Origin: Pseudomonas parafulva
GTDB lineage: Bacteria > Pseudomonadota > Gammaproteobacteria > Pseudomonadales > Pseudomonadaceae
NCBI RefSeq assembly: GCF_002021815.1
Contig: NZ_CP019952.1
Location: forward strand, 1,643,001 to 1,707,000
Reading direction: 5' to 3'
DNA: 64,000 bases
Every line of letters begins with the position of its first letter. Position 1 is the stretch's first letter. Below are positions 26,328 to 34,133 of this stretch, in pieces. A model generated the notes under the pieces. That model worked only from the letters and a program-made list of their open reading frames with translations, did no database searches and was not told the origin of the DNA. Both the position numbers and the translations under genes were made by a program.

Positions 26328-27880
26328 AGGTCCATGTACCCCGTGATTCGGTGGCCCGTGCCGTCGGCGCAGACCAGGTGGTCGAGGCGTTGCAGCGCGA
26401 GGCCGAGCGGCGCAATGTGCAGCTGGACATTCGGCGTACCAGTTCCCGTGGCCTCTATTGGCTCGAGCCGCTGCTCGAGTGCGACAGCGAGCAGGGCCGG
26501 CAGGGTTTCGGACCGGTAACGCCGCAGGATGTACCCGGCCTGCTGGACGCCATGATCGGTTCGCAGGCAAACCATCCGCTGGCGTTGGGGCCTGTGGAAG
26601 ACATGCCTTACCTCAAGACCCAGCAGCGCCTGCTGTTCGCGCGTGCTGGCATTACCCGCCCCTTGTCCTTGGATGATTACCGCGCCCATGGCGGCTTTGC
26701 CGGCTTGGAAGCGGCCGTTGCCATGGACGGCGCCGAGGTGGTGGCTGCCGTGCTCGATTCCGGCCTGCGTGGTCGTGGCGGGGCTGCGTTTCCTGCCGGC
26801 ATCAAGTGGCGCACCGTGCGCGACGCCAAGCCTGCCCAGAAGTACGTGGTGTGCAACGCCGACGAAGGCGACTCCGGCACCTTCGCCGACCGCATGTTGA
26901 TGGAAGGCGACCCGTACCTGTTGATCGAGGGCATGATCATCGCTGGCCTGGCGGTGGGTGCCGACAAGGGCTACATCTATGTGCGCTCGGAGTACCCGGA
27001 CGCCATCGCCACACTCGACCAGGCATTCGTCATCGCACGTCAGGCAGGCTACCTGGGTACCAATGTGGCCGGTAGCGGCAAGGCGTTCGACCTCGAAGTG
27101 CGCGTGGGCGCAGGCGCCTACATTTGCGGTGAAGAAACCGCGCTGCTCGAGTCCATCGAAGGCAAGCGCGGCATCGTTCGCGCCAAGCCGCCGCTCCCGG
27201 CGCTGGAAGGCCTGTTCGGCCTGCCGACCTTGGTGCACAACGTGCTGACCCTGGCCTCGGTGCCTGTCATCCTGGCCAAGGGAGCACCGTTCTACCGCGA
27301 TTTCGGCATGGGCCGCTCGTTGGGCACCATGCCGTTCCAGCTGGCCGGCAATGTTCGCCACGGCGGCCTGGTGGAGCGCGCCTTCGGCTTGACGCTGCGT
27401 GAACTGGTGGAGGGCTACGGCGGCGGCACGGCCAGTGGCCGGCCGCTGAAGGCCGCCCAGGTGGGTGGGCCGTTGGGCGCCTGGGTACCCCCCAGCCATT
27501 TCGACACGCCGCTGGACTACGAGGCCTTCGCGGCCGTGGGCGCCATGCTCGGCCACGGCGGTGTGGTGGTGGCCGACGACACCTTGAACATGGCCAGCAT
27601 GGCCCGCTTCGCCTTGCAGTTCTGTGCCGAGGAGTCCTGCGGCAAGTGCACCCCGTGCCGTATCGGCTCGACCCGTGGCATGGAAGTGGTGGACCGGCTG
27701 ATTGCCAGCGATGACATCACCGAGCGCCATGACCAGGCACTGCTGCTTCGCGATTTGTGCGACACCATGCAGTACGGCTCGCTGTGCGCCATGGGCGGCA
27801 TGACCGCTTACCCGGTCGCCAGCGCCCTCAAGTATTTCCCTGCCGATTTCGGGCTGACCCAAGCGGAGGCCGCGCAATGA
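26321..27880 (+). CDS. fdsB: NAD-dependent formate dehydrogenase beta subunit (NuoF-like flavoprotein)
   Basis: A 519-residue subunit with an N-terminal thioredoxin-like part (about 1-110) and a NuoF core. FMN and NAD-binding segments GLRGRGGAAFPAGIKW and VCNADEGDSGTFADR are present, and the [4Fe-4S] site is ESCGKCTPCRIGS. It passes electrons from formate to NAD+. ATG at 26321 is preferred to TTG at 26303, with AGGAGG a few bases upstream and a seven-base overlap with fdsG. Its stop overlaps the fdsA start by four bases. Confidence 0.96.
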   Translation: MLKVHVPRDSVARAVGADQVVEALQREAERRNVQLDIRRTSSRGLYWLEPLLECDSEQGRQGFGPVTPQDVPGLLDAMIGSQANHPLALGPVEDMPYLKTQQRLLFARAGITRPLSLDDYRAHGGFAGLEAAVAMDGAEVVAAVLDSGLRGRGGAAFPAGIKWRTVRDAKPAQKYVVCNADEGDSGTFADRMLMEGDPYLLIEGMIIAGLAVGADKGYIYVRSEYPDAIATLDQAFVIARQAGYLGTNVAGSGKAFDLEVRVGAGAYICGEETALLESIEGKRGIVRAKPPLPALEGLFGLPTLVHNVLTLASVPVILAKGAPFYRDFGMGRSLGTMPFQLAGNVRHGGLVERAFGLTLRELVEGYGGGTASGRPLKAAQVGGPLGAWVPPSHFDTPLDYEAFAAVGAMLGHGGVVVADDTLNMASMARFALQFCAEESCGKCTPCRIGSTRGMEVVDRLIASDDITERHDQALLLRDLCDTMQYGSLCAMGGMTAYPVASALKYFPADFGLTQAEAAQ

Positions 27881-30747
27881 TCCATATCTTCGATCCGCAA
27901 ACCGACCTGGGCACGCCAGCCCGTGACAGCGAAGTGCAGGTCAGCCTGAACATCGACGGCCGCGCGATCAGCGTTCCTGCTGGCACGTCGGTGATGCGTG
28001 CAGCCGCCATGCTTGGCACGACCATTCCAAAGCTGTGCGCCACTGATAGCCTCGAAGCCTTCGGCTCCTGCCGCATGTGCATGGTGGAAATCGAGGGCAT
28101 GCGCGGTTACCCGGCCTCCTGCACCACGCCCGTCACCGAAGGCATGGTCGTGCGCACCGAAACGCCGCGCCTGGCGGGCTTGCGCCGTAACGTGATGGAA
28201 CTGTACATCTCCGATCACCCCCTCGATTGCCTGACCTGTTCGGCCAACGGCAACTGCGAACTGCAGACCGTGGCCGGGCAGGTGGGGCTGCGCGAGGTGC
28301 GCTACGGCTATGACGGTGCCAACCATCTGGCCGAAAAGAAGGACATTTCCAACCCGTACTTCGACTACGAACCCAGCAAGTGCATCGTCTGCAGCCGATG
28401 CGTGCGTGCCTGCGAGGACATCCAGGGCACCTTTGCCCTGACCATCACCGGACGTGGCTTCGAATCCCGGGTGGCGGCGGCAGGCGGCGATAATTTCCTG
28501 ACCTCCGAGTGCGTGTCATGCGGTGCCTGCGTGCAGGCCTGTCCGACCGCGACGCTGACCGAGAAAAGCCTGGTGCAACTGGGCCAGCCGGAACGTGCGG
28601 TGATCACCACTTGCGCCTATTGCGGGGTTGGCTGCTCGTTCCGTGCCGAAATGAAGGGCGACCAACTGGTGCGCATGGTCCCGGACAAGAACGGCGGGGC
28701 CAACCACGGCCATGCCTGTGTCAAGGGCCGTTTCGCCTGGGGCTACGCCACGCACCCGGACCGCATCACCAAACCCATGATTCGCAAGCGCCTGGAAGAT
28801 CCGTGGCAGGAAGTGAGCTGGGACGAGGCGGTGGCCTACGCCGCCAGCGAGTTGCGCCGCATCCAGCTCAAGTATGGTCGGGAATCCATTGGCGGTATCA
28901 CCTCCAGCCGCTGCACCAACGAGGAGGCCTATCTGGTTCAGAAGCTGGTGCGCACGGCCTTCGGCAACAACAACGTCGACACCTGCGCGCGTGTCTGCCA
29001 TTCCCCCACCGGCTATGGCTTGAAACAGACGCTGGGCGAGTCGGCCGGTACGCAGAGCTTCGATTCGGTGATGAAGGCCGATGTGGTGCTGGTTATCGGC
29101 GCCAACCCGACCGATGCGCACCCGGTGTTCGGTTCACAGCTCAAGCGCCGTCTGCGCGAAGGCGCTCGCCTGATCGTGATCGACCCTCGCCGCATCGACC
29201 TGGTGGATTCGCCCCATGCCCGGGCCGAGTTGCACCTGCAACTTCGTCCCGGCACCAACGTGGCCATGCTCAACGCCCTGGCCCATGTGATCGTGACCGA
29301 GGGGCTACTGGCCCAGGACTTTATCGACGAGCGCTGCGAAACCACAGAATTCGCCCGCTGGCGCGACTTCGTCAGCCTGCCGGAAAATGCCCCCGAAGTG
29401 CTGGGCCAGGTGTGTGGCGTTGCAGCGCAGCAGATTCGCGCCGCGGCCCGGTTGTATGCCACCGGCGGCAACGCGGCCATCTACTATGGCCTGGGCGTGA
29501 CCGAGCACAGCCAGGGCAGCACCGCGGTGATGGGCATTGCCAACCTGGCCATGGCCACTGGCAACATCGGTCGTGAAGGGGTAGGCGTCAACCCGCTGCG
29601 TGGGCAGAACAACGTCCAGGGTTCCTGTGACATGGGCTCGTTCCCTCACGAGCTGCCCGGTTACCGGCACATTTCCAACGAGGGTGTACGGGCCGAGTTC
29701 GAGCAGGCCTGGGGTGTGACGCTGCACCCTGATCCGGGCCTGCGCATCCCCAACATGTTCGAAGCGGCCCTTGATGGCAGCTTCAAGGCGTTGTACTGCC
29801 AGGGCGAGGATATCGCCCAGAGCGATCCGAACACCCAGCACGTTACCGCCGCCCTGCTGGCCATGGAGTGCGTGGTGGTGCAGGACATTTTCCTCAACGA
29901 AACCGCCAAGTTCGCCCATGTGTTCCTGCCGGGTAGCTCGTTCCTGGAAAAGGACGGCACGTTCACCAACGCCGAGCGCCGTATCTCGCGGGTTCGCAAG
30001 GTCATGGAGCCACTGGCGGGCAAGGCCGACTGGGAAGCGACCGTGGCATTGGCCAATGCGCTGGGCTACCCGATGAATTACCGTCACCCCTCCGAGATCA
30101 TGGATGAGATCGCCCGCTTGACGCCGACCTTCCGCCGGGTGAGCTACGCCGAAATCGAGCGTCACGGCAGCCTGCAGTGGCCGTGCAACGATGCAGCGCC
30201 CGATGGCACGCCCACCATGCACATCGATCAGTTCGTCAGGGGCAAGGGGCGGTTCATGCTGACCGGGTACGTACCGACCGACGAGAAGGTTAACAGCCGC
30301 TATCCGCTGCTGCTGACCACCGGGCGCATTCTCAGCCAGTACAACGTCGGTGCCCAGACCCGGCGCACGGGCAACGTCGCCTGGCACGATGCCGATCGCC
30401 TCGAGATCCATCCGACCGATGCCGAAAGCCGTGGCATCCAGGACGGTGACTGGGTCGGTATCGGCAGCCGTGCCGGGCAGACCGTGCTGCGCGCCAAGGT
30501 CAGCAGCCGCGTGGCGCCAGGCGTCGTTTACACCACCTTCCACTTCCCGGAGTCGGGCGCGAACGTGATCACCACCGACAATTCCGACTGGGCGACCAAC
30601 TGCCCCGAATACAAGGTAACGGCAGTTGAGGTGGTCAAAGTGTTCCAGCCGTCTGAGTGGCAAAAGCGTTACCAGGATTTCAGTGACGAACAGCGTCGGC
30701 TGTTGCAGGAGCGCCGATCTGTCGAGAAAGCCGAGGTGCGCCAATGA
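27877..30747 (+). CDS. fdsA: NAD-dependent formate dehydrogenase alpha subunit (Mo-bisMGD catalytic, NuoG-like N-terminus)
   Basis: A 956-residue catalytic subunit that oxidises formate to CO2. The N-terminal [2Fe-2S] domain shows CATDSLEAFGSCRMCMVEIE; ferredoxin-type clusters follow at CIVCSRCVRACEDIQG and CVSCGACVQACPTATL, and a proximal [4Fe-4S] site at CAYCGVGCSF. The likely Mo-ligating cysteine is Cys374 with His375 in CARVCHSPTGYG, so this is a cysteine, not a selenocysteine, enzyme. The C-terminal molybdopterin dinucleotide domain includes TGRILSQYNVGAQTRRTGN. It begins at the ATGA overlap with fdsB and overlaps fdsD by four bases. No FdhD-type maturation gene is linked here. Confidence 0.97.
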   Translation: MIHIFDPQTDLGTPARDSEVQVSLNIDGRAISVPAGTSVMRAAAMLGTTIPKLCATDSLEAFGSCRMCMVEIEGMRGYPASCTTPVTEGMVVRTETPRLAGLRRNVMELYISDHPLDCLTCSANGNCELQTVAGQVGLREVRYGYDGANHLAEKKDISNPYFDYEPSKCIVCSRCVRACEDIQGTFALTITGRGFESRVAAAGGDNFLTSECVSCGACVQACPTATLTEKSLVQLGQPERAVITTCAYCGVGCSFRAEMKGDQLVRMVPDKNGGANHGHACVKGRFAWGYATHPDRITKPMIRKRLEDPWQEVSWDEAVAYAASELRRIQLKYGRESIGGITSSRCTNEEAYLVQKLVRTAFGNNNVDTCARVCHSPTGYGLKQTLGESAGTQSFDSVMKADVVLVIGANPTDAHPVFGSQLKRRLREGARLIVIDPRRIDLVDSPHARAELHLQLRPGTNVAMLNALAHVIVTEGLLAQDFIDERCETTEFARWRDFVSLPENAPEVLGQVCGVAAQQIRAAARLYATGGNAAIYYGLGVTEHSQGSTAVMGIANLAMATGNIGREGVGVNPLRGQNNVQGSCDMGSFPHELPGYRHISNEGVRAEFEQAWGVTLHPDPGLRIPNMFEAALDGSFKALYCQGEDIAQSDPNTQHVTAALLAMECVVVQDIFLNETAKFAHVFLPGSSFLEKDGTFTNAERRISRVRKVMEPLAGKADWEATVALANALGYPMNYRHPSEIMDEIARLTPTFRRVSYAEIERHGSLQWPCNDAAPDGTPTMHIDQFVRGKGRFMLTGYVPTDEKVNSRYPLLLTTGRILSQYNVGAQTRRTGNVAWHDADRLEIHPTDAESRGIQDGDWVGIGSRAGQTVLRAKVSSRVAPGVVYTTFHFPESGANVITTDNSDWATNCPEYKVTAVEVVKVFQPSEWQKRYQDFSDEQRRLLQERRSVEKAEVRQ

Positions 30748-30947
30748 GCCAGGACAGCTTGGTGAAGATGGCCAACCAGATTGCCCACTACTTCGACAGC
30801 GAGCCGAATCGGGACCTGGCTGTGCAGGGCGTTCGCCAGCATCTACACAACTTCTGGACGCCGGCCATGCGCCGGCAGCTGGGAGAATGGATCGAGGCCA
30901 ATGCGGGGGAGGGGTTGGATCCTAAGGTTAAGGAGGCGTTGGGTTAG
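30744..30947 (+). CDS. fdsD: formate dehydrogenase delta subunit
   Basis: A 67-residue protein of the FdsD family: MANQIAHYFDSEPNRDL near the N-terminus and FWTPAMRRQLGEWIEANAG in the middle. FdsD is needed for assembly or stability of the FdsABG complex. The start overlaps the fdsA stop by four bases (ATGA), and it is the last gene of the operon; an intergenic stretch with a REP-like element follows. Confidence 0.93.
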   Translation: MSQDSLVKMANQIAHYFDSEPNRDLAVQGVRQHLHNFWTPAMRRQLGEWIEANAGEGLDPKVKEALG

Positions 30948-31070
30948 AAGGTGTTAGCTGTCATCTAGTACACGGCTGGCGAGGTGCCGTCTGGCGGCCT
31001 TGCTGGGGCACCGGACCGGCCGCAATAGGCTGCGCAGCAGCCCCAGAATTTCAGCTTCGCAGCGCATATT

Positions 31071-31120
31071 GCCGGGGCCGCGCTGCGGCCCATCGCGGCA
31101 CTAGGCCGCTCTTACAGGGG
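31071..31120 (-). repeat. REP-like palindromic element, inverted copy
   Basis: GGCCGCGCTGCGGCC (31076-31090) forms a palindrome, followed by catcgcggcactaggccgc and tcttacagg. Read on the minus strand this closely matches the element at 4981-5030 (ctgtaggagcgg...gccgcgatgg). It lies between fdsD and the convergent usp gene, the usual 3'-intergenic location for REPs. Confidence 0.65.
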
Positions 31121-31135
31121 GCTGCATGCGGCTCA

Positions 31136-31996
31136 CTATCGTGCTGCATCCGCCAGATGCGCCATCGCCTCCTCGCTCTTCAACACCAGTACATCCCCCT
31201 CCAGTGCATCGAGTACTACCTCGCAGGTGTTGCCAATCAACGCGCCGGTAAGCCCTGTGCGGCACACGGTACCGATCACCGTCACCACCGCATCCATTTG
31301 TTTTTCCGTATGGGGAATGAGCACATCGGCCGGGCCTTCAGCCACGTGCAGGCAATCGCCGGCGATACCGTACTGTGCCTGGAAAGCCGCGCACGCCTGG
31401 CGATAACGCTGTTCGATGGTGTCGCTCAGTTGATAGACAGGGTCGGCCGCCGACAGCATCGGCGATGGGTGGGCGCTGATCACATGCAGCGCCCCCTTGG
31501 CCAGCCTGGCAATCTCGTAGCCGTGGTCGACGATACTGGCATGCAGGCGCTGGTGGTCTTCGTCCTGGTTGCCCACATCCACCGCCGCCAGTACGTTGCC
31601 GCCGGTCCATGGGCGCTCGCTCTTGACCATCAGCACCGCGCACGGACAGGCGCGCAGCAGCTTCCAGTCGGCAGGGGTGAGCAGGGCCCTTTTGAGCGGA
31701 TTGTCGGGGCGATGCTCCTTGATCACCAACTCGCAGCCTTCGCGCTGCTGCACGTGGATGATGGTGTCATGCAGGTTGTCTCGCCACGCCGCTTCATGGG
31801 TGACGTGGTCAAAGCCGTCTTCCTGCAACTGCTTGCCCAGCAGGCTCAACAGCGTACTGTGGTCGCGGCGCTTGTCACACATCAACAAGTGCAGGCGCGC
31901 GTCAGTGACGCTGGCGATCAGCTTGGCGCGCGTCAGCGCCCGGCTGTGGGCGTGCTCAGGGTCAAGGACGACGAGAATGCTGCGGACGGCTTGCAT
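31136..31996 (-). CDS. tandem universal stress protein (UspE-like)
   Basis: A 286-residue cytoplasmic protein made of two Usp domains. The N-terminal domain starts RSILVVLDPEHAHSRALTRA and ends KLLRACPCAVLMVKSE; the second starts GNVLAAVDVGNQDEDHQ and ends with the nucleotide-loop-like VIGTVCRTGLTGALIGNTCE. Pseudomonas Usp genes of this kind are commonly induced by Anr during oxygen limitation. A perfect Anr/FNR box lies at 32064-32077, and a TATAGT -10 on this strand at 32040-32035 puts the box about 42 bp upstream of the predicted start site, the class II activator position. It is monocistronic. Confidence 0.93.
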   Translation of the reverse strand: MQAVRSILVVLDPEHAHSRALTRAKLIASVTDARLHLLMCDKRRDHSTLLSLLGKQLQEDGFDHVTHEAAWRDNLHDTIIHVQQREGCELVIKEHRPDNPLKRALLTPADWKLLRACPCAVLMVKSERPWTGGNVLAAVDVGNQDEDHQRLHASIVDHGYEIARLAKGALHVISAHPSPMLSAADPVYQLSDTIEQRYRQACAAFQAQYGIAGDCLHVAEGPADVLIPHTEKQMDAVVTVIGTVCRTGLTGALIGNTCEVVLDALEGDVLVLKSEEAMAHLADAAR

Positions 31997-32063
31997 GGGC
32001 GTGTACTCCCTGGAACGTGGGCAGGCGGTGCCAGACTATAGGCCGCGCGCGTGGCGCTGACGC

Positions 32064-32077
32064 TTGATGCACATCAA
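32064..32077. promoter_or_regulatory. perfect Anr/FNR box between usp and miaE
   Basis: TTGATGCACATCAA is an exact TTGAT-N4-ATCAA palindrome. For the minus-strand usp gene a -10-like TATAGT (32040-32035) places a start site near 32028 and the box centre near -42, the classic activating position. For miaE the box lies about 51 bp upstream of its predicted start site, next to the -35. Confidence 0.75.
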
Positions 32078-32086
32078 GCATAGCCA

Positions 32087-32115
32087 CTGACGCCGTTGCC
32101 TGCCGCCGCTATAAT
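32087..32115 (+). promoter_or_regulatory. sigma-70 promoter of miaE
   Basis: CTGACG (32087-32092), a 17-bp spacer and a perfect TATAAT (32110-32115). The predicted start is about 32122, leaving a 5' leader of about 30 nt before the ATG at 32153. The Anr box lies immediately upstream. Confidence 0.6.
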
Positions 32116-32152
32116 CGCCGCCCCTGTCTGTCTCTGTATGGTCGTATCGTTT

Positions 32153-32770
32153 ATGTCCCTGATCCCTGAAATCGACGCCTTCCTGGGCTGCCCTACACCC
32201 GATGCCTGGATCGAGGCGGCGCTGGCCGATCAGGAAACACTGCTGATCGACCATAAGAATTGCGAGTTCAAGGCGGCCAGCACGGCATTGAGCCTGATCG
32301 CCAAGTACAACACCCATGTTGACCTGATCAACATGATGTCGCGCCTGGCGCGCGAGGAGCTGGTTCATCACGAGCAGGTCTTGCGGCTGATGAAGCGCCG
32401 AGGCATACCCCTGCGCCCTGTGTCGGCGGGTCGCTACGCCTCGGGCCTGCGTCGTCTGGTGCGTGCCCACGAGCCGGTCAAGCTGGTAGATACGCTGGTG
32501 GTCGGGGCATTTATCGAGGCACGCAGCTGCGAACGCTTCGCGGCCCTGGCGCCGCACCTGGATGAAGAACTGGGCCGTTTCTATCACGGCCTGCTCAAGA
32601 GTGAAGCGCGCCACTATCAGGGCTACCTGAAGTTGGCGCACCACTATGGCGATGAGGCGGACATTGCGCGCCGGGTTGAACTGGTACGCGCCGCTGAAGC
32701 GGAACTCATCGCCTCACCGGATCAAGAGCTGCGTTTTCACAGCGGTATACCGCTGGCACTGGCCGCCTGA
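32153..32770 (+). CDS. miaE: tRNA 2-methylthio-N6-isopentenyladenosine hydroxylase MiaE
   Basis: A 205-residue ferritin-like diiron monooxygenase that hydroxylates ms2i6A37 of tRNA to ms2io6A with O2. Diiron ligands are visible as LREELVHHEQ-type Glu-X2-His (AREELVHHEQVLRLM) and GAFIEARSCERF plus KSEARHYQGYLKLA. ATG at 32153 gives MSLIPEIDAFLGCPTPDAWI, matching the family N-terminus; an in-frame ATG at 32138 is too close to the predicted transcript start. Adjacent to an Anr box, so its expression may respond to oxygen. Confidence 0.93.
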   Translation: MSLIPEIDAFLGCPTPDAWIEAALADQETLLIDHKNCEFKAASTALSLIAKYNTHVDLINMMSRLAREELVHHEQVLRLMKRRGIPLRPVSAGRYASGLRRLVRAHEPVKLVDTLVVGAFIEARSCERFAALAPHLDEELGRFYHGLLKSEARHYQGYLKLAHHYGDEADIARRVELVRAAEAELIASPDQELRFHSGIPLALAA

Positions 32771-32794
32771 GCACAGCAGGCGGCAGGATAGGTG

Positions 32795-33115
32795 TCAGTC
32801 GCGCCGGCCCAGCAGCAGGCCCACCACCAGGCCAACGCCCGCTGAAAGTGCCACGGTCTGCCACGGGTGGCCGCCAATGTAGTCCTGGGTGGCCGCGACC
32901 ATGGGCTTTGCCTTGTCACGCAGGTTGCCGGCCGCTTCCCGGGCCTGACGCAGCTTGAGGCTGATCTGGGTGCGCAGGGTTTCGGCCTCTTCGCCAACCA
33001 GCGCAGCGCTGTCGTTGAGCAACCGCTCGGATTCCTCGATCAGCGCCTGCAGCTCGCTGAATACTTGGTCCTTGATCTGGTCGCTGTCGGGTACTGCGGC
33101 ATTTTTACGGGCCAT
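32795..33115 (-). CDS. DUF883 (ElaB/YqjD-type) membrane-anchored protein
   Basis: A 106-residue protein with a long amphipathic helix (LQALIEESERLLNDSAALVG, LRTQISLKLRQAREAAGNLR) and a C-terminal membrane anchor VALSAGVGLVVGLLLGRRD. This matches ElaB/YqjD proteins, which tether ribosomes to the inner membrane in stationary phase. It converges with miaE and has a short promoter region shared with the divergent small gene at 33238. Confidence 0.92.
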   Translation of the reverse strand: MARKNAAVPDSDQIKDQVFSELQALIEESERLLNDSAALVGEEAETLRTQISLKLRQAREAAGNLRDKAKPMVAATQDYIGGHPWQTVALSAGVGLVVGLLLGRRD

Positions 33116-33237
33116 GCCATGCTCCTCCTGGACGGGTCGTTAGAACAATGGATACTCGTGCGCCAGAAAAGTTGCCTCGCAGTGGGCGCTGGCGCCTTGG
33201 TGTAAGATACCGGTCATTTCCATCAGGCAGGTGATTC

Positions 33238-33501
33238 ATGAGTTTCAATCTGGCCAACATGAGCTACGAGGAACGGGCACAGATCGAGGCCGAGAAAGCC
33301 CGGCTGTTCGAGATGTGGCAGGCCAACCTGGGTAAGGCCAAGGGCGAGGCGGCCCGGCTTATCGCCGAAAAACCTCGGCGCAAGGGCAAGTGGGCCGAAT
33401 GGGTGCGCAATGAGCTGGACAACATGACCCCGCCCGAATACGCCAGCATGGTGCGCAGCGAAGTCAACAAGCTCATGGCCGCTGCCAGCGCCGCTCGCTG
33501 A
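33238..33501 (+). CDS. small conserved protein of unknown function
   Basis: An 87-residue, highly charged, mostly helical cytoplasmic protein (ERAQIEAEKARLFEMWQANL, KPRRKGKWAEWVRNELDNM). I do not recognise a named family. It is likely a real gene: CAGGTGATTC precedes the ATG, the frame has the codon usage of its neighbours, and it sits cleanly between divergent and convergent genes. The basic KPRRKGKW patch could contact nucleic acid; no further function is inferred. Confidence 0.75.
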   Translation: MSFNLANMSYEERAQIEAEKARLFEMWQANLGKAKGEAARLIAEKPRRKGKWAEWVRNELDNMTPPEYASMVRSEVNKLMAAASAAR

Positions 33502-33519
33502 GCGGGTGCATGTGCCGTC

Positions 33520-34002
33520 TTACCACTCGTCGCCCTTGGGCAGGTCCAGCGTGCCTTTGTCACTGAACCGCACCGTGCCGAAAGGGCCGCTGGCCAGTTT
33601 GCCGCGCAGCGTGTAGGGCAGGCCTTGCAGCGCGTTCAGCTTGCCTAGCCCATAGGCCTGGCGCAGAAACGCAAATGCGGTGATGCTCACCGGCACTTGG
33701 ACCACCGCCTCGCCATACCGGCCAATCTGTCCGGCCTGGTCGCTGACGCCCGCTGCCAATGGCTGGCCGTTGACCTCCAGGTTCACTGCAATACCGTTGT
33801 ACTCGATCGGCGTCTCATTGGGGTTCTGCACCCGTAACTTTACCGCCATGCGCAACTCCAGGTCCTGTCCAGGCAAGGGCTCCAAGCCGATCACGCTGAT
33901 CGAAACCGGATCCCGGGGTTGCAACAGCGCGCACGCGCCCAAGGTCGCCGACATCAGCAGGACAGTGAGCAGACGGGTGATGAGCGAAGGGCGAAGGGTC
34001 AT
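33520..34002 (-). CDS. LEA type 2 (WHy-domain) lipoprotein
   Basis: A 160-residue lipoprotein starting MTLRPSLITRLLTVLLMSAT, lipobox TLGAC. The mature domain has the WHy/LEA-2 pattern: ISVIGLEPLPGQDLELRMAV and KLRVQNPNETPIEYNGIAVN with GQPLAAGVS. Bacterial LEA-2 proteins are thought to protect envelope components under stress. Met at 34002 is chosen over 34041 because it gives a proper signal peptide. It is divergent from iutY. Confidence 0.88.
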   Translation of the reverse strand: MTLRPSLITRLLTVLLMSATLGACALLQPRDPVSISVIGLEPLPGQDLELRMAVKLRVQNPNETPIEYNGIAVNLEVNGQPLAAGVSDQAGQIGRYGEAVVQVPVSITAFAFLRQAYGLGKLNALQGLPYTLRGKLASGPFGTVRFSDKGTLDLPKGDEW

Positions 34003-34078
34003 GGGCGAGGCCTTGGAAAGAATCGTCCGGCAGTGTGGCAAATGCTCGGCAGCGTTGAAAGTGTCGGTAGAGATGAAA

Positions 34079-34097
34079 GATACTGTTTCTCATTAAC
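34079..34097 (+). promoter_or_regulatory. Fur-box-like site upstream of iutY
   Basis: GATACTGTTTCTCATTAAC matches the 19-bp Fur consensus at 14 of 19 positions and ends 36 bp before the iutY ATG. It would repress the sigma/anti-sigma gene when iron is sufficient. It could also overlap the promoter of the divergent LEA-2 gene. Confidence 0.55.
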
Positions 34098-34133
34098 GCC
34101 CGATAATTTCTCTTACTGTGTAGTTGCCTAACC

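Noticed and set aside
26252..27877. 541-codon minus-strand frame opposite fdsB
   Set aside because: It is a shadow of fdsB; His/Gly/Gln-rich translation without any recognisable domain.
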